From assembly GCA_947626405.1 (NCBI GenBank), contig CANQSE010000008.1:1-18385 (forward strand): DNA of 18,385 bases. Direction: 5' to 3'. The first letter of the stretch is position 1. Each line of letters begins with the position of its first letter. Below, piece after piece: positions 1 to 6,440 of the stretch. The notes under the pieces were generated by a model that was given only the letters and a program-made list of their open reading frames with translations, made no database searches and had not been told where the DNA came from. This stretch comes from an uncultured Acetatifactor sp. (lineage in GTDB: Bacteria > Bacillota > Clostridia > Lachnospirales > Lachnospiraceae). Position numbers and translations under genes: made by a program.

Positions 1-247
1 TATTTGAATTTTCCCAAATATCAAAGTTAGTAGTTTTCTTTCCTAATTTAGTAATAATTACGCCTATTAATACCCAGGCAACAATTGTTATAACCCAATG
101 AATAATCATTTGTAAAGATGTACTATTATTTATATCTATTCCAATTACTTGTTCGATAAATACTAATAATAATTCAAAGCAAAATCCTGCCACTGCATAC
201 ATTGATAACCATAAGTAATCAAATCCTGTTACTTTTTTATCATTCAT
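1..247 (-). CDS. N-terminal part of a small membrane protein (cut by window edge)
   Basis: Reads MNDKKVTGFDYLWLSMYAV... for 82 residues and runs off the left edge. The ATG at 247 is chosen because AAAGGGAG lies about 6 bases upstream. Two hydrophobic segments are visible, roughly residues 11-32 and 46-66, with a charged GKK after the second, so the protein is membrane-inserted. The FDYLWL...GF.FELLL pattern and the W..T.VAW second segment recall the N-terminal part of some clostridial CPBP/Abi-type membrane proteins, but the diagnostic catalytic motifs would lie outside the window, so no function is assigned. The gene is clearly more AT-rich than the core genes to its right. The reading frame is also open upstream of the ATG, into the relic at 248-421. 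Confidence 0.6.
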   Translation of the reverse strand, partial: MNDKKVTGFDYLWLSMYAVAGFCFELLLVFIEQVIGIDINNSTSLQMIIHWVITIVAWVLIGVIITKLGKKTTNFDIWENSN

Positions 248-421
248 AATAAACTCCCTTTCAAGGTTCTTCCTGTTATAGCTTATGACCTCGGCATACG
301 CTAATTCTGTGACGGTCTTAGTCTGCTCCCTGTCCGCTGTGAATTTTGCAAGGCTCTCAAAGCTGTCTATCTTCTGATAACCGTTTAGGCGGTTCAGTCT
401 TTCCAGTCTTTCACTTGCAAG
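248..421 (-). pseudogene. 58-codon coding relic of unknown family, in frame with the next gene
   Basis: Between an in-frame TGA (422-424) and the ATG at 247, 58 codons are open on the minus strand with no internal Met. They read LASERLERLNRLNGYQKIDS, then a segment with FESLAKFTADREQ and TELAYAEVISYNRKNLERE. The mix of charged and hydrophobic residues looks like real protein, probably the C-terminal end of a larger gene. The neighbouring frame across the TGA reads YKRVCRENIGITMRDL, and a one-base shift at the TGA would join the two as ...ITMRDLASERL..., suggesting a frameshifted remnant. I do not recognise the family. GC is higher than in the gene at 1-247. It may be the end of a mobile-element gene. 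Confidence 0.45.
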
Positions 422-517
422 TCACGCATGGTAATGCCGATGTTCTCCCGACAGACGCGCTTGTACTCGATTTCGTATTTAACAGACATTAGGCTTGAAA
501 GTACCTCGCTATTTGAC
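408..517. repeat. Repeat copy A (diverged, truncated)
   Basis: Shares CTTTCACTTGCAAGTCACGC, the TTCTCCCGACAGACGCGCTT block, and the TTAGGCT.GAAAGTACCTCGC block with copies B and C. It differs at many positions in between and lacks the right-hand third (the CACACGGTCTGTCAGG arm). Read on the minus strand it encodes VKYEIEYKRVCRENIGITMR, which adjoins the relic at 248-421. That makes copy A the most gene-like of the three copies. Confidence 0.7.
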
Positions 518-537
518 GACCGCTTTGGCGGTTCAAA

Positions 538-697
538 CTTTCACTTGCAAGTCACGCACGGCACTGCCGATATTCTCCCGACAGACGCGCTTCCGCTCGG
601 TTGCGCACGTAACGGACACTAGGCTCGAAAAGTACCTCGCCAAGTGCCGACGTGCTCACACGGTCTGTCAGGAGAACATCGACATTACCGTGCTGAA
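538..697. repeat. Repeat copy B, ~160 bp, with inverted ends
   Basis: Nearly identical to copy C: I count three substitutions and one single-base indel over 160 bp. It begins with CTTTCACTTGCAAG, containing the 10-bp palindrome ACTTGCAAGT. The left arm (552-590) and right arm (657-696) are inverted copies of each other, about 28 of 34 positions in the core TCTGTC.GGAGAA.ATCG.CA block. A plus-strand frame through the right arm ends VCQENIDITVLNIAEELK at a TAA (717-719), resembling the minus-strand VCRENIGITM of copy A. Confidence 0.8.
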
Positions 698-770
698 TAT
701 AGCGGAAGAACTGAAATAATACGAATACTCCTGCAGGAAGTTCAGCACAGAAAATTTGTAACCGTTCAGT

Positions 771-929
771 CTTTCACTTGCAAGTCACGCACGGCACTGC
801 CAATGTCCTCCCGACAGACGCGCTTCCGCTCGGTTGCGCACGTAACGGACACTAGGCTCGAAAGTACCTCGCCAAGTGCCGACGTGCTCACACGGTCTGT
901 CAGGAGAACATCGACATTACCGTGCTGAA
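771..929. repeat. Repeat copy C, ~159 bp, with inverted ends
   Basis: The second full-length copy, about 97% identical to copy B and in the same orientation, starting 233 bp further on. Both arms of the internal inverted repeat are present. The plus-strand frame that ends AEELK in copy B diverges directly after CGTGCTGAA, so the homologous unit ends there. No start codon with a ribosome-binding site precedes any frame, so I regard it as non-coding or decayed. Confidence 0.8.
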
Positions 930-957
930 CACAGCAAATTATTGTAACAAGCGGCAT

Positions 958-1129
958 GGCATCGGTCGGCGGTATGTTCCCACAAACAATTGAGCGGCGC
1001 CCTTAGACGGAGACGAAATCCACTGCCTACGCAGACTTAGGTGCGGTACTTTCGCACCTTAGTCGGAGTTGGCAGTTAGTTCGGCGGAGCGTTGCCGCGT
1101 TTGTGGGGACATATCCGCCGACCGATGCC
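958..1129. mobile_element. 172-bp MITE-like palindromic element
   Basis: The outer arms GGCATCGGTCGGCGG(-)TATGTTCCCACAAAC (958-987) and its near-exact reverse complement (1099-1129) pair over about 28 bp with one indel and one mismatch. After a 6-base bulge, GCGGC (994-998) pairs with GCCGC (1094-1098). Inside, ACTGCC (1022-1027) pairs with GGCAGT (1071-1076), and GACTTAGGTGCG / CGCACCTTAGTC (1034-1064) forms a 12-bp stem with one mismatch around GTACTTT. There is no coding capacity and no obvious target-site duplication. A non-autonomous transposable element or a structured RNA are both possible. Confidence 0.65.
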
Positions 1130-1268
1130 CCTCGCCTAATGTCCAATGCCTGACGCCCGATGACTATAGCTCATGACTGTTACCCGATTTTTGCCGCACT
1201 ACGCCTGATACTTGTTGTCTGATGCCTGATACCTGACGTCTGCTGCTCGTTGCCAATACCTGATTCCG
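1130..1268. repeat. Degenerate CCTGATR-type short repeats
   Basis: This stretch is made largely of variants of about ten bases such as TGCCTGACGCCCGATGAC, ACGCCTGATAC and TGTCTGATGCCTGATACCTG. CCTGA or a close variant recurs at roughly 8-12 base steps, most densely at 1201-1265. No frame looks coding. It begins where the palindromic element ends and stops where the AT-rich sequence leading to the parS sites begins (about 1270). The cause (slippage, decayed element or array) is unknown. Nothing else was recognised in the 1270-1350 A/T-rich stretch. Confidence 0.5.
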
Positions 1269-1353
1269 CCATATTTATTTGATATAAACACACATTGAAG
1301 TATTTTTAAAAAGGAAAAAACAATATATAGTGTTGACTTTTTTATCTGCAAAA

Positions 1354-1384
1354 TGTTTCACGTTTTACACATAAAATGTTTCAC
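1354..1384. promoter_or_regulatory. Degenerate parS site and parS half-site
   Basis: TGTTTCACGTTTTACA (1354-1369) matches the ParB site consensus at 13 of 16 positions. TGTTTCAC (1377-1384) is an exact half-site followed by unrelated bases. They lie just left of the two perfect sites, in the same AT-rich spacer. Confidence 0.5.
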
Positions 1385-1413
1385 AAAATCCATCACAACA
1401 TCTTGTGTCCAAA

Positions 1414-1429
1414 TGTTTCACGTGAAACA
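1414..1429. promoter_or_regulatory. parS centromere site 1 (perfect)
   Basis: TGTTTCACGTGAAACA, the exact 16-bp palindrome bound by chromosomal ParB/Spo0J. The symmetry extends to 20 bp (1412-1431). ParB loading here nucleates the partition complex that recruits SMC and segregates origins. The site is about 8 kb left of the dnaA-proximal origin, where Firmicute parS sites are commonly found. Confidence 0.95.
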
Positions 1430-1452
1430 TTATCTAGTTTTATATAGCAAAA

Positions 1453-1468
1453 TGTTTCACGTGAAACA
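1453..1468. promoter_or_regulatory. parS centromere site 2 (perfect)
   Basis: A second exact TGTTTCACGTGAAACA, 39 bp from the first (start to start), with palindromic symmetry extended to 24 bp (AAAATGTTTCAC / GTGAAACATTTT, 1449-1472). Close spacing of two perfect sites with degenerate neighbours makes this a strong ParB loading cluster. The parA/parB genes are not in the window. Confidence 0.95.
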
Positions 1469-1490
1469 TTTTCTTTTAAAACAAGCACCA

Positions 1491-1504
1491 ATCTATATAT
1501 AGAT
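1491..1504. other. 14-bp perfect palindrome ATCTATATATAGAT
   Basis: Lies between parS site 2 and the 3' end of the HTH gene. Its left half with flank, ACCAATCTATAT (1487-1498), recurs exactly at 9737-9748 in the dnaA promoter spacer. It could be a protein-binding site or chance in AT-rich DNA. It has no T-tract typical of a terminator. Confidence 0.35.
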
Positions 1505-1530
1505 GCCAGGGCACAAATTACATAATTGCA

Positions 1531-2112
1531 TTAATCAGACAGGTTTACAAGATTGTTTTTAATGGCAAAAAGAGCAGCCTGCGTCCTGTCGGAAACGTCA
1601 ATTTTTTTGAAGATACTTGATAAGTGATTTTTAACTGTTCTTTCACTGATAGAAAGAGACGACGCAATTTCTTTATTTATCATTCCCTGAGCAACACATA
1701 CAAGAATATCTTTTTCCTTATTTGTCAAACACTCGATTTTATCGTTGTCAATATTTTCAGGAGTTAATCCATCAGTCTTCATATTTCCAAGCTCAGAGGA
1801 TAAAACCTTTTCAATTTTACCAATTCTGTCTTTCAGCGGATCAACTAAAGGAATGAGCTTTTCATTCTCCTTTTCGTAATTCATTTTTCTGATCCTGGCT
1901 TTTTCCGCTTCTTCACGCTGAAGGGGCGTGCTAATCTTTCTGGGATAAAAAATCGAAATATCATCAGGACCTGCATTTTCCAAATCATTAATACAGGCAT
2001 CTTCTTCTTTCATCATTAATATATTAGTTTGTATTTTCATGTTTAAATCGGACAAATCCTTTTTAAACGAATTTAAGAGGTCAACAAGAATATTATAATT
2101 ATCCTGCAGCAT
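1531..2112 (-). CDS. Coiled-coil protein with C-terminal LuxR-type HTH
   Basis: A 193-residue protein with two visible parts. Residues 1-115 are highly charged, heptad-like and probably helical or coiled coil, with an FYPRKISTP break at 55-63. Residues 127-188 are a clear LuxR/GerE DNA-binding domain (LTNKEKDILVCVAQGMINKE, SISERTVKNHLSSIFKKI). There is no response-regulator receiver domain and no phosphoacceptor site. The N-terminal part is faintly reminiscent of the coiled-coil sensor region of DegS kinases (family knowledge, not verified). The start is supported by GGGAGG a few bases before the ATG at 2112. It begins 32 bp after rsmG, so it is the last gene of the mnmE-mnmG-rsmG group, and its stop lies about 60 bp from parS. 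Likely a cytoplasmic DNA-binding regulator; target unknown. Confidence 0.8.
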   Translation of the reverse strand: MLQDNYNILVDLLNSFKKDLSDLNMKIQTNILMMKEEDACINDLENAGPDDISIFYPRKISTPLQREEAEKARIRKMNYEKENEKLIPLVDPLKDRIGKIEKVLSSELGNMKTDGLTPENIDNDKIECLTNKEKDILVCVAQGMINKEIASSLSISERTVKNHLSSIFKKIDVSDRTQAALFAIKNNLVNLSD

Positions 2113-2144
2113 ATATTCCCTCCCTGCAAAGTCAGGCTTAAATT

Positions 2145-2867
2145 TTATAAGGGCTGTTTCACTGGAAGCCCTGCCTTTCTTGGATACATTGGATTAGTCT
2201 TTGTTTTCTTTCTTATTAAAATAAGGTTTCTGTAAAAATCCGAACCCGGCAGAGAAAATTCCACCTGTCGTTCCAATTTTCCCCCCAGCTTTTTAAATGC
2301 TCCTCCCGCAGCCTTGATTTCTTCCGCAGCCTTCTCTGACTTATATGAGACAAACAATCCTCCGACCTTCACATAGGGGAGGCAATACTCGGAAAGTACA
2401 GATAAGTTTGCAACAGCTCTTGACACACATATGTCATAGCCTTCCCGAAGCTTGTCAGGACGTGCAAGGTCTTCCGCCCTTCCATGTATGGCTTCAATAT
2501 CACCAAGCTCGAGCTCCTCTATTACCGTATCAAGAAAACTTATTCTCTTTCTCAGCGAATCAATGAGTGTCACTTTAAGATTTGGAAATGCAATCTTAAG
2601 AGGAATCCCCGGAAATCCTGCTCCAGTGCCGACGTCAATCAAGCTGAGATCTCCGGAGAGATCACATGCAAGCGCAAGAGAAAGACTGTCAGTGAAATGT
2701 TTTATCATTACGTCTTTATAATCGATAATGGCAGTCAGGTTCATCACTTTGTTCCATTCCGAAAGAAGCTCGTAATATCTCAGAAAACGTTTTATAGCTT
2801 TTTCATCCGGAAAAATATTAAACTGCTTCAGATTGTCAAGAAAAAAATCCGTTTCGTATTGTACCAT
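2145..2867 (-). CDS. rsmG: 16S rRNA (guanine-N7) methyltransferase RsmG
   Basis: Methylates N7 of G527 (E. coli numbering) in 16S rRNA using SAM; loss gives low-level streptomycin resistance in several bacteria (family knowledge). The 240-residue length fits the family. The SAM-binding motif DVGTGAGFPGIPL is at about 78-90, preceded by NLTAI (43-47) and HFTDSLS (57-63). A second conserved region, DICVSRAVANLSVL, follows near 145. The ATG at 2867 has GAGGATC upstream. The gene follows mnmG by 23 bp and belongs to the same transcription unit. The C-terminal tail (KTKTNPMYPRKAGLPVKQPL) matches the usual RsmG ending. Confidence 0.97.
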   Translation of the reverse strand: MVQYETDFFLDNLKQFNIFPDEKAIKRFLRYYELLSEWNKVMNLTAIIDYKDVMIKHFTDSLSLALACDLSGDLSLIDVGTGAGFPGIPLKIAFPNLKVTLIDSLRKRISFLDTVIEELELGDIEAIHGRAEDLARPDKLREGYDICVSRAVANLSVLSEYCLPYVKVGGLFVSYKSEKAAEEIKAAGGAFKKLGGKLERQVEFSLPGSDFYRNLILIRKKTKTNPMYPRKAGLPVKQPL

Positions 2868-2890
2868 TGTTATTGATCCTCATAAAAAAT

Positions 2891-4861
2891 TTAAACACTT
2901 CCGGAACTTTTCATGTGCTCCAGATACACAAGTAGAACAGATACATCCGCAGGTGATACTCCTGAAATTCTTGATGCCTGTCCAACAGATAAAGGTTTAA
3001 ACTCCTTTAGCTTCTGCCTGGCTTCAATCCGCAGGGAAGGGACGACGTCGTAATCAATATCAACCGGAATTTTTTTGTTTTCCATTTTTTTGAATTGTTC
3101 AATCTGGCGTTTCTGTCTTAGGATGTAACCCTCGTATTTTATTTCAATCTCAACCTGCTCTATCACGCTTTCAGGCAATGATTCACTGCCGCACATTTTT
3201 TCTGCGAATGAAGCTCTGTCCTTGTCAATCTCTGACAGAATATTATAATTTAACTCTGGTCTGCAGATCAATTCCGCAAGACTTACAGATGTTTTTAAAG
3301 GCGTGCTCGAGTGTCCGATCAAAAAGTTCTGGATTTCCTTTCCGGCGCCTACTATCGTTTTTTTGAGGCGTTCAACCTCCTGTTCGATCATATATTTTTT
3401 CTTCATTGTCTCGTCATATTGAAGTCTGGTAACAAGGCCAATCTCATAGCCTCTTTTCCGCAGGCGCAGATCCGCGTTATCCTGACGAAGAAGCAGTCTG
3501 TATTCCGCCCTTGAAGTCATCATCCTGTATGGCTCTCTGTTGTCCTTGGTCACAAGGTCATCTATTAAAACTCCGATATAGCTCTCGGATCTGTCCATAA
3601 TAAGAGGATCGCGTCCCAAAATAAACATGGCGGCATTGATACCAGCGACAAGTCCCTGACAGGCGGCTTCCTCGTAACCGCTGCTTCCGTTAAACTGTCC
3701 TCCGCTGAAAAGGCCATCTACAGATTTAAATTCCAAAGTAGGATAAAGTTGTTTTGCGTTAATACAGTCATATTCTATAGCATAAGCATTACGCACAATC
3801 TTACAATGTTCAAGTCCCGGCACAGTCCGGTACATAGCAAGCTGAACATCCTCAGGAAGCGATGAAGACATGCCGCTTACATACATTTCATTTGTGTAAA
3901 GTCCCTCTGGCTCAATAAAAACCTGATGTCTCTCCTTATCAGCAAATTTGACAACCTTATCTTCAATAGAGGGGCAGTATCTGGGCCCCGTTCCCTCAAT
4001 GATTCCTGCATAAATCGGAGAGCGATCCAGATTTGCCCTTATTATATCGTGCGTTTTCTGATTTGTGTAGGTCAGCCAGCAGGAAACCTGATCCTTCTGC
4101 ACTGACTTCGGGTCGGTCGAAAAAGAAAACGGTATTATCCTCTCGTCTCCAAACTGTTCCTCCATTTTTGAAAAATCAATGCTCCGCCTGTCCATCCTTG
4201 CAGGTGTACCGGTCTTAAACCTTCTAAGCTCAATTCCAATTTTTTCAAGGGATTCCGTCAGGTGATTTGCAGCCTGCAGGCCGTTCGGTCCGGTGTATGT
4301 AATTGCCTCGCCGCACAGGCACCTGGCTCTTAAGTATGTTCCGGTGCACAACACAACCGCCCTGCACTCGTAAACAGCTCCGGTAAAGGTCTTTACTCCG
4401 GTAACCTTTTTACGCTGCGGACCCTTTGCTCCCTCCAAACCGTTCTCATGATAATTTTCGGGCTCCTCCCATAATATCTCACATACCTCGGCCTGTTTAA
4501 CAGTCAGATTATCCTGATTTTCCAGAACTCTCCTCATGGCTCGGGAATATTCGGCTTTGTCAGCCTGCGCCCTCAAAGAGTGTACGGCAGGTCCCTTAGA
4601 TTCATTCAGCATTTTTGACTGAATAAAAGTCTTATCTATATTTTTTCCCATTTCTCCCCCGAGGGCATCAAGCTCACGCACAAGATGACCCTTTGAGGAT
4701 CCTCCAATATTAGGATTACACGGCATAAGAGCTATACTGTCAACACTGACCGTAAATATAACTGTATTAAGGCCAAGCCTTGCACAGGCCAGAGCTGCTT
4801 CACATCCGGCATGACCGGCTCCTACAACGCAAACGTCAACTTTTTCCCGTATCTCAGACAT
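2891..4861 (-). CDS. mnmG: tRNA uridine 5-carboxymethylaminomethyl modification enzyme, FAD subunit
   Basis: With MnmE, MnmG installs the carboxymethylaminomethyl group at wobble U34 of several tRNAs, using FAD, NADH, a folate one-carbon unit and glycine. The N-terminal Rossmann motif [10 protein letters not shown] lies at 14-23 and the family signature [13 protein letters not shown] at 48-60. [17 protein letters not shown] and the C-terminal helical MnmE/tRNA-binding region ([19 protein letters not shown]) are also present. At 656 residues it is about 25-30 longer than typical family members; the excess appears as a charged segment at about 131-151. The ribosome-binding site is weak. It lies 57 bp downstream of mnmE, in the classical mnmE-mnmG-rsmG order. 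Confidence 0.97.
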   Translation of the reverse strand: MSEIREKVDVCVVGAGHAGCEAALACARLGLNTVIFTVSVDSIALMPCNPNIGGSSKGHLVRELDALGGEMGKNIDKTFIQSKMLNESKGPAVHSLRAQADKAEYSRAMRRVLENQDNLTVKQAEVCEILWEEPENYHENGLEGAKGPQRKKVTGVKTFTGAVYECRAVVLCTGTYLRARCLCGEAITYTGPNGLQAANHLTESLEKIGIELRRFKTGTPARMDRRSIDFSKMEEQFGDERIIPFSFSTDPKSVQKDQVSCWLTYTNQKTHDIIRANLDRSPIYAGIIEGTGPRYCPSIEDKVVKFADKERHQVFIEPEGLYTNEMYVSGMSSSLPEDVQLAMYRTVPGLEHCKIVRNAYAIEYDCINAKQLYPTLEFKSVDGLFSGGQFNGSSGYEEAACQGLVAGINAAMFILGRDPLIMDRSESYIGVLIDDLVTKDNREPYRMMTSRAEYRLLLRQDNADLRLRKRGYEIGLVTRLQYDETMKKKYMIEQEVERLKKTIVGAGKEIQNFLIGHSSTPLKTSVSLAELICRPELNYNILSEIDKDRASFAEKMCGSESLPESVIEQVEIEIKYEGYILRQKRQIEQFKKMENKKIPVDIDYDVVPSLRIEARQKLKEFKPLSVGQASRISGVSPADVSVLLVYLEHMKSSGSV

Positions 4862-4918
4862 ATTTTAATCTTCATCCATCCTTTTACTAAACGTTAATAT
4901 TTTAAGCAACTGCCAATG

Positions 4919-6325
4919 TCATTTTCCCATACAGAATTTTGAAAAAATCTCATTGGCAAGATCGTCGCCAACTTCTTCGCCCGTGATTCTTCCAAGCGAG
5001 CTGTATGCACTCATCAGATCAATTGAATAAAAATCCTCCGGCATCCCGTTTTCTATGCTTTTTTTAACATTGCACAGGGAGTCGTAAGCTTCCCTGAAGG
5101 CTTCCGCATGTCTTTCATTTGTGATTATGATCTCAGCGTTTGTCATCATTTCACCGTGAAAAAACATTTCCTTTACTACATTCCGGAAAATATCAACTCC
5201 TGATTCATCTTTAAGTGAAATTCTGATACACACAGGTTTTTTTCTCTCCGGATAAAATTCCTCAAACAAACGGTAAATGTCTTCCTCTGATACTACAGTT
5301 TCAAGATCATTCTTGTTCAACAATACAATTACGTTTTTGTCGCGCATCAAAGGAATGATATCTCTGTCTCTGTCATCAAGAGCCTGCGAAATATCAACGA
5401 CATATAGTATAAGATCGGCGTTTTGTGCATACTGTTTTGCCCTGTCAACTCCAATTTTCTCCACAGTGTCCTCAGTATCGCGTATTCCGGCCGTGTCAAC
5501 AAGATTAAGCCCGATTCCGTCAAGCGTAACGTGCTCAGTCAGCACATCTCTTGTCGTGCCGGCTATTTCCGTAACGATCGCTCTGTCCTCTCCAATCAGG
5601 TAATTTAAGAGAGAAGACTTTCCGACGTTTGGTTTTCCGAGTATAACAGTGTCTATTCCTTCACGTATAAATTTTCCGTCGTTTACGGTAGACAAAAGCT
5701 TTTTGATTTGCAAAATGAGACTGTCAATATTTTCAGACAGCCTTTCGCCATATCCGTCAAGACTTATATGTTCGGGATCGTCAAGCGCCGACTCAATATA
5801 AGCAATCTCGTATATAAGGTTTTTTCTAAGACTCTTAACCTTTTCAGAAAGCTTTCCTCTCAACTGGCTCACGGATGAGGAAAGGGCATACTCGCTGCGT
5901 GAACTTATAATATCCATAACAGCTTCAGCCCTGGCAAGATCAAGCCTTCCGTTTAAAAAGGCACGTTTTGTAAATTCGCCAGGCTGTGCAAGCCTTGCCC
6001 CGAAATTCAAGGAGGCCTCAAGGATTTTTCTCATAACGAGAACGCCGCCGTGACACTGAATTTCTACAGTATCTTCTCCGGTATAGCTTTTGGGAGATCT
6101 CATAACGACAGCCATGACCTCATCTATAATTTCATCATTTTCATTAACCGCATATCCATACTGCATCAGACGGCTCTGAACATTAATCAGCGCCGCTTTT
6201 CCGGAAGGAGTCCGAAAAAGGCTGTTTCCAACCGAAAGAGCGTTTTCTCCGCTTATCCTTATTATACCGATACCTGAATCAGTCAATCCTGTAGCTATTG
6301 CAGCAATCGTACCTTCCCCTGACAT
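4919..6325 (-). CDS. mnmE: tRNA modification GTPase MnmE
   Basis: GTPase partner of MnmG in U34 modification. Numbered from the ATG at 6325 (468 residues), the folate-binding N-terminal domain comes first and the G domain is inserted in a helical domain. G-domain motifs are GKPNVGKS (230-237), AGTTRD (255-260), DTAG (277-280) and NKND (337-340). The protein ends CMGK, matching the C-(I/L/M)-GK tail whose Cys is needed for modification. I prefer the ATG at 6325 over an upstream TTG (6337) because that TTG overlaps the GGAG that serves as ribosome-binding site. A strong terminator separates it from jag, so it should have its own promoter. TAAAAT at 6360-6365 is a possible -10, but no good -35 is visible. 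Confidence 0.96.
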   Translation of the reverse strand: MSGEGTIAAIATGLTDSGIGIIRISGENALSVGNSLFRTPSGKAALINVQSRLMQYGYAVNENDEIIDEVMAVVMRSPKSYTGEDTVEIQCHGGVLVMRKILEASLNFGARLAQPGEFTKRAFLNGRLDLARAEAVMDIISSRSEYALSSSVSQLRGKLSEKVKSLRKNLIYEIAYIESALDDPEHISLDGYGERLSENIDSLILQIKKLLSTVNDGKFIREGIDTVILGKPNVGKSSLLNYLIGEDRAIVTEIAGTTRDVLTEHVTLDGIGLNLVDTAGIRDTEDTVEKIGVDRAKQYAQNADLILYVVDISQALDDRDRDIIPLMRDKNVIVLLNKNDLETVVSEEDIYRLFEEFYPERKKPVCIRISLKDESGVDIFRNVVKEMFFHGEMMTNAEIIITNERHAEAFREAYDSLCNVKKSIENGMPEDFYSIDLMSAYSSLGRITGEEVGDDLANEIFSKFCMGK

Positions 6326-6376
6326 ATCATTCTCCAATCTAAACTGCGTTACAAGCTATATTTTATCACGCAGCAG

Positions 6377-6421
6377 AAAAAACCGCCACATTTTCTTCTT
6401 TTCCGAAAAAAATGCAGCGGT
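6377..6421 (-). terminator. Intrinsic terminator after jag
   Basis: On the minus strand, ACCGCTGCATTTTTTTC and GAAGAAAATGTGGCGGT (6382-6421) form a 17-bp stem with only G-T wobbles and a GGAAAA loop. A T-run follows directly (plus-strand A6377-A6381). It sits 20 bp past the jag stop and is correctly placed to end the rpmH-to-jag transcripts before mnmE. Confidence 0.9.
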
Positions 6422-6440
6422 AAAGGCTCACAAAAATATT

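Noticed and set aside
408..929. CRISPR array
   Set aside because: Only three copies, unit of about 160 bp, irregular spacing (about 130 then 233 bp) and strong divergence of copy A; no cas genes.
428..957. Overlapping ORFs of 60-95 codons on both strands in the repeats
   Set aside because: They follow the repeat units in several frames, have no ribosome-binding sites, and give no recognisable domain; treated as repeat or relic DNA.
1332..1377. Promoter TTGACT...TAAAAT before the parS sites
   Set aside because: The spacing between the hexamers is over 30 bp and no plus-strand gene follows.
1449..1472. Rho-independent terminator after the HTH gene
   Set aside because: The symmetry is that of parS with no loop; the sequence match to parS is exact, so it is better explained as a ParB site.
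6326..6337. TTG start for MnmE at 6337
   Set aside because: It would overlap the GGAG that serves the ATG at 6325.
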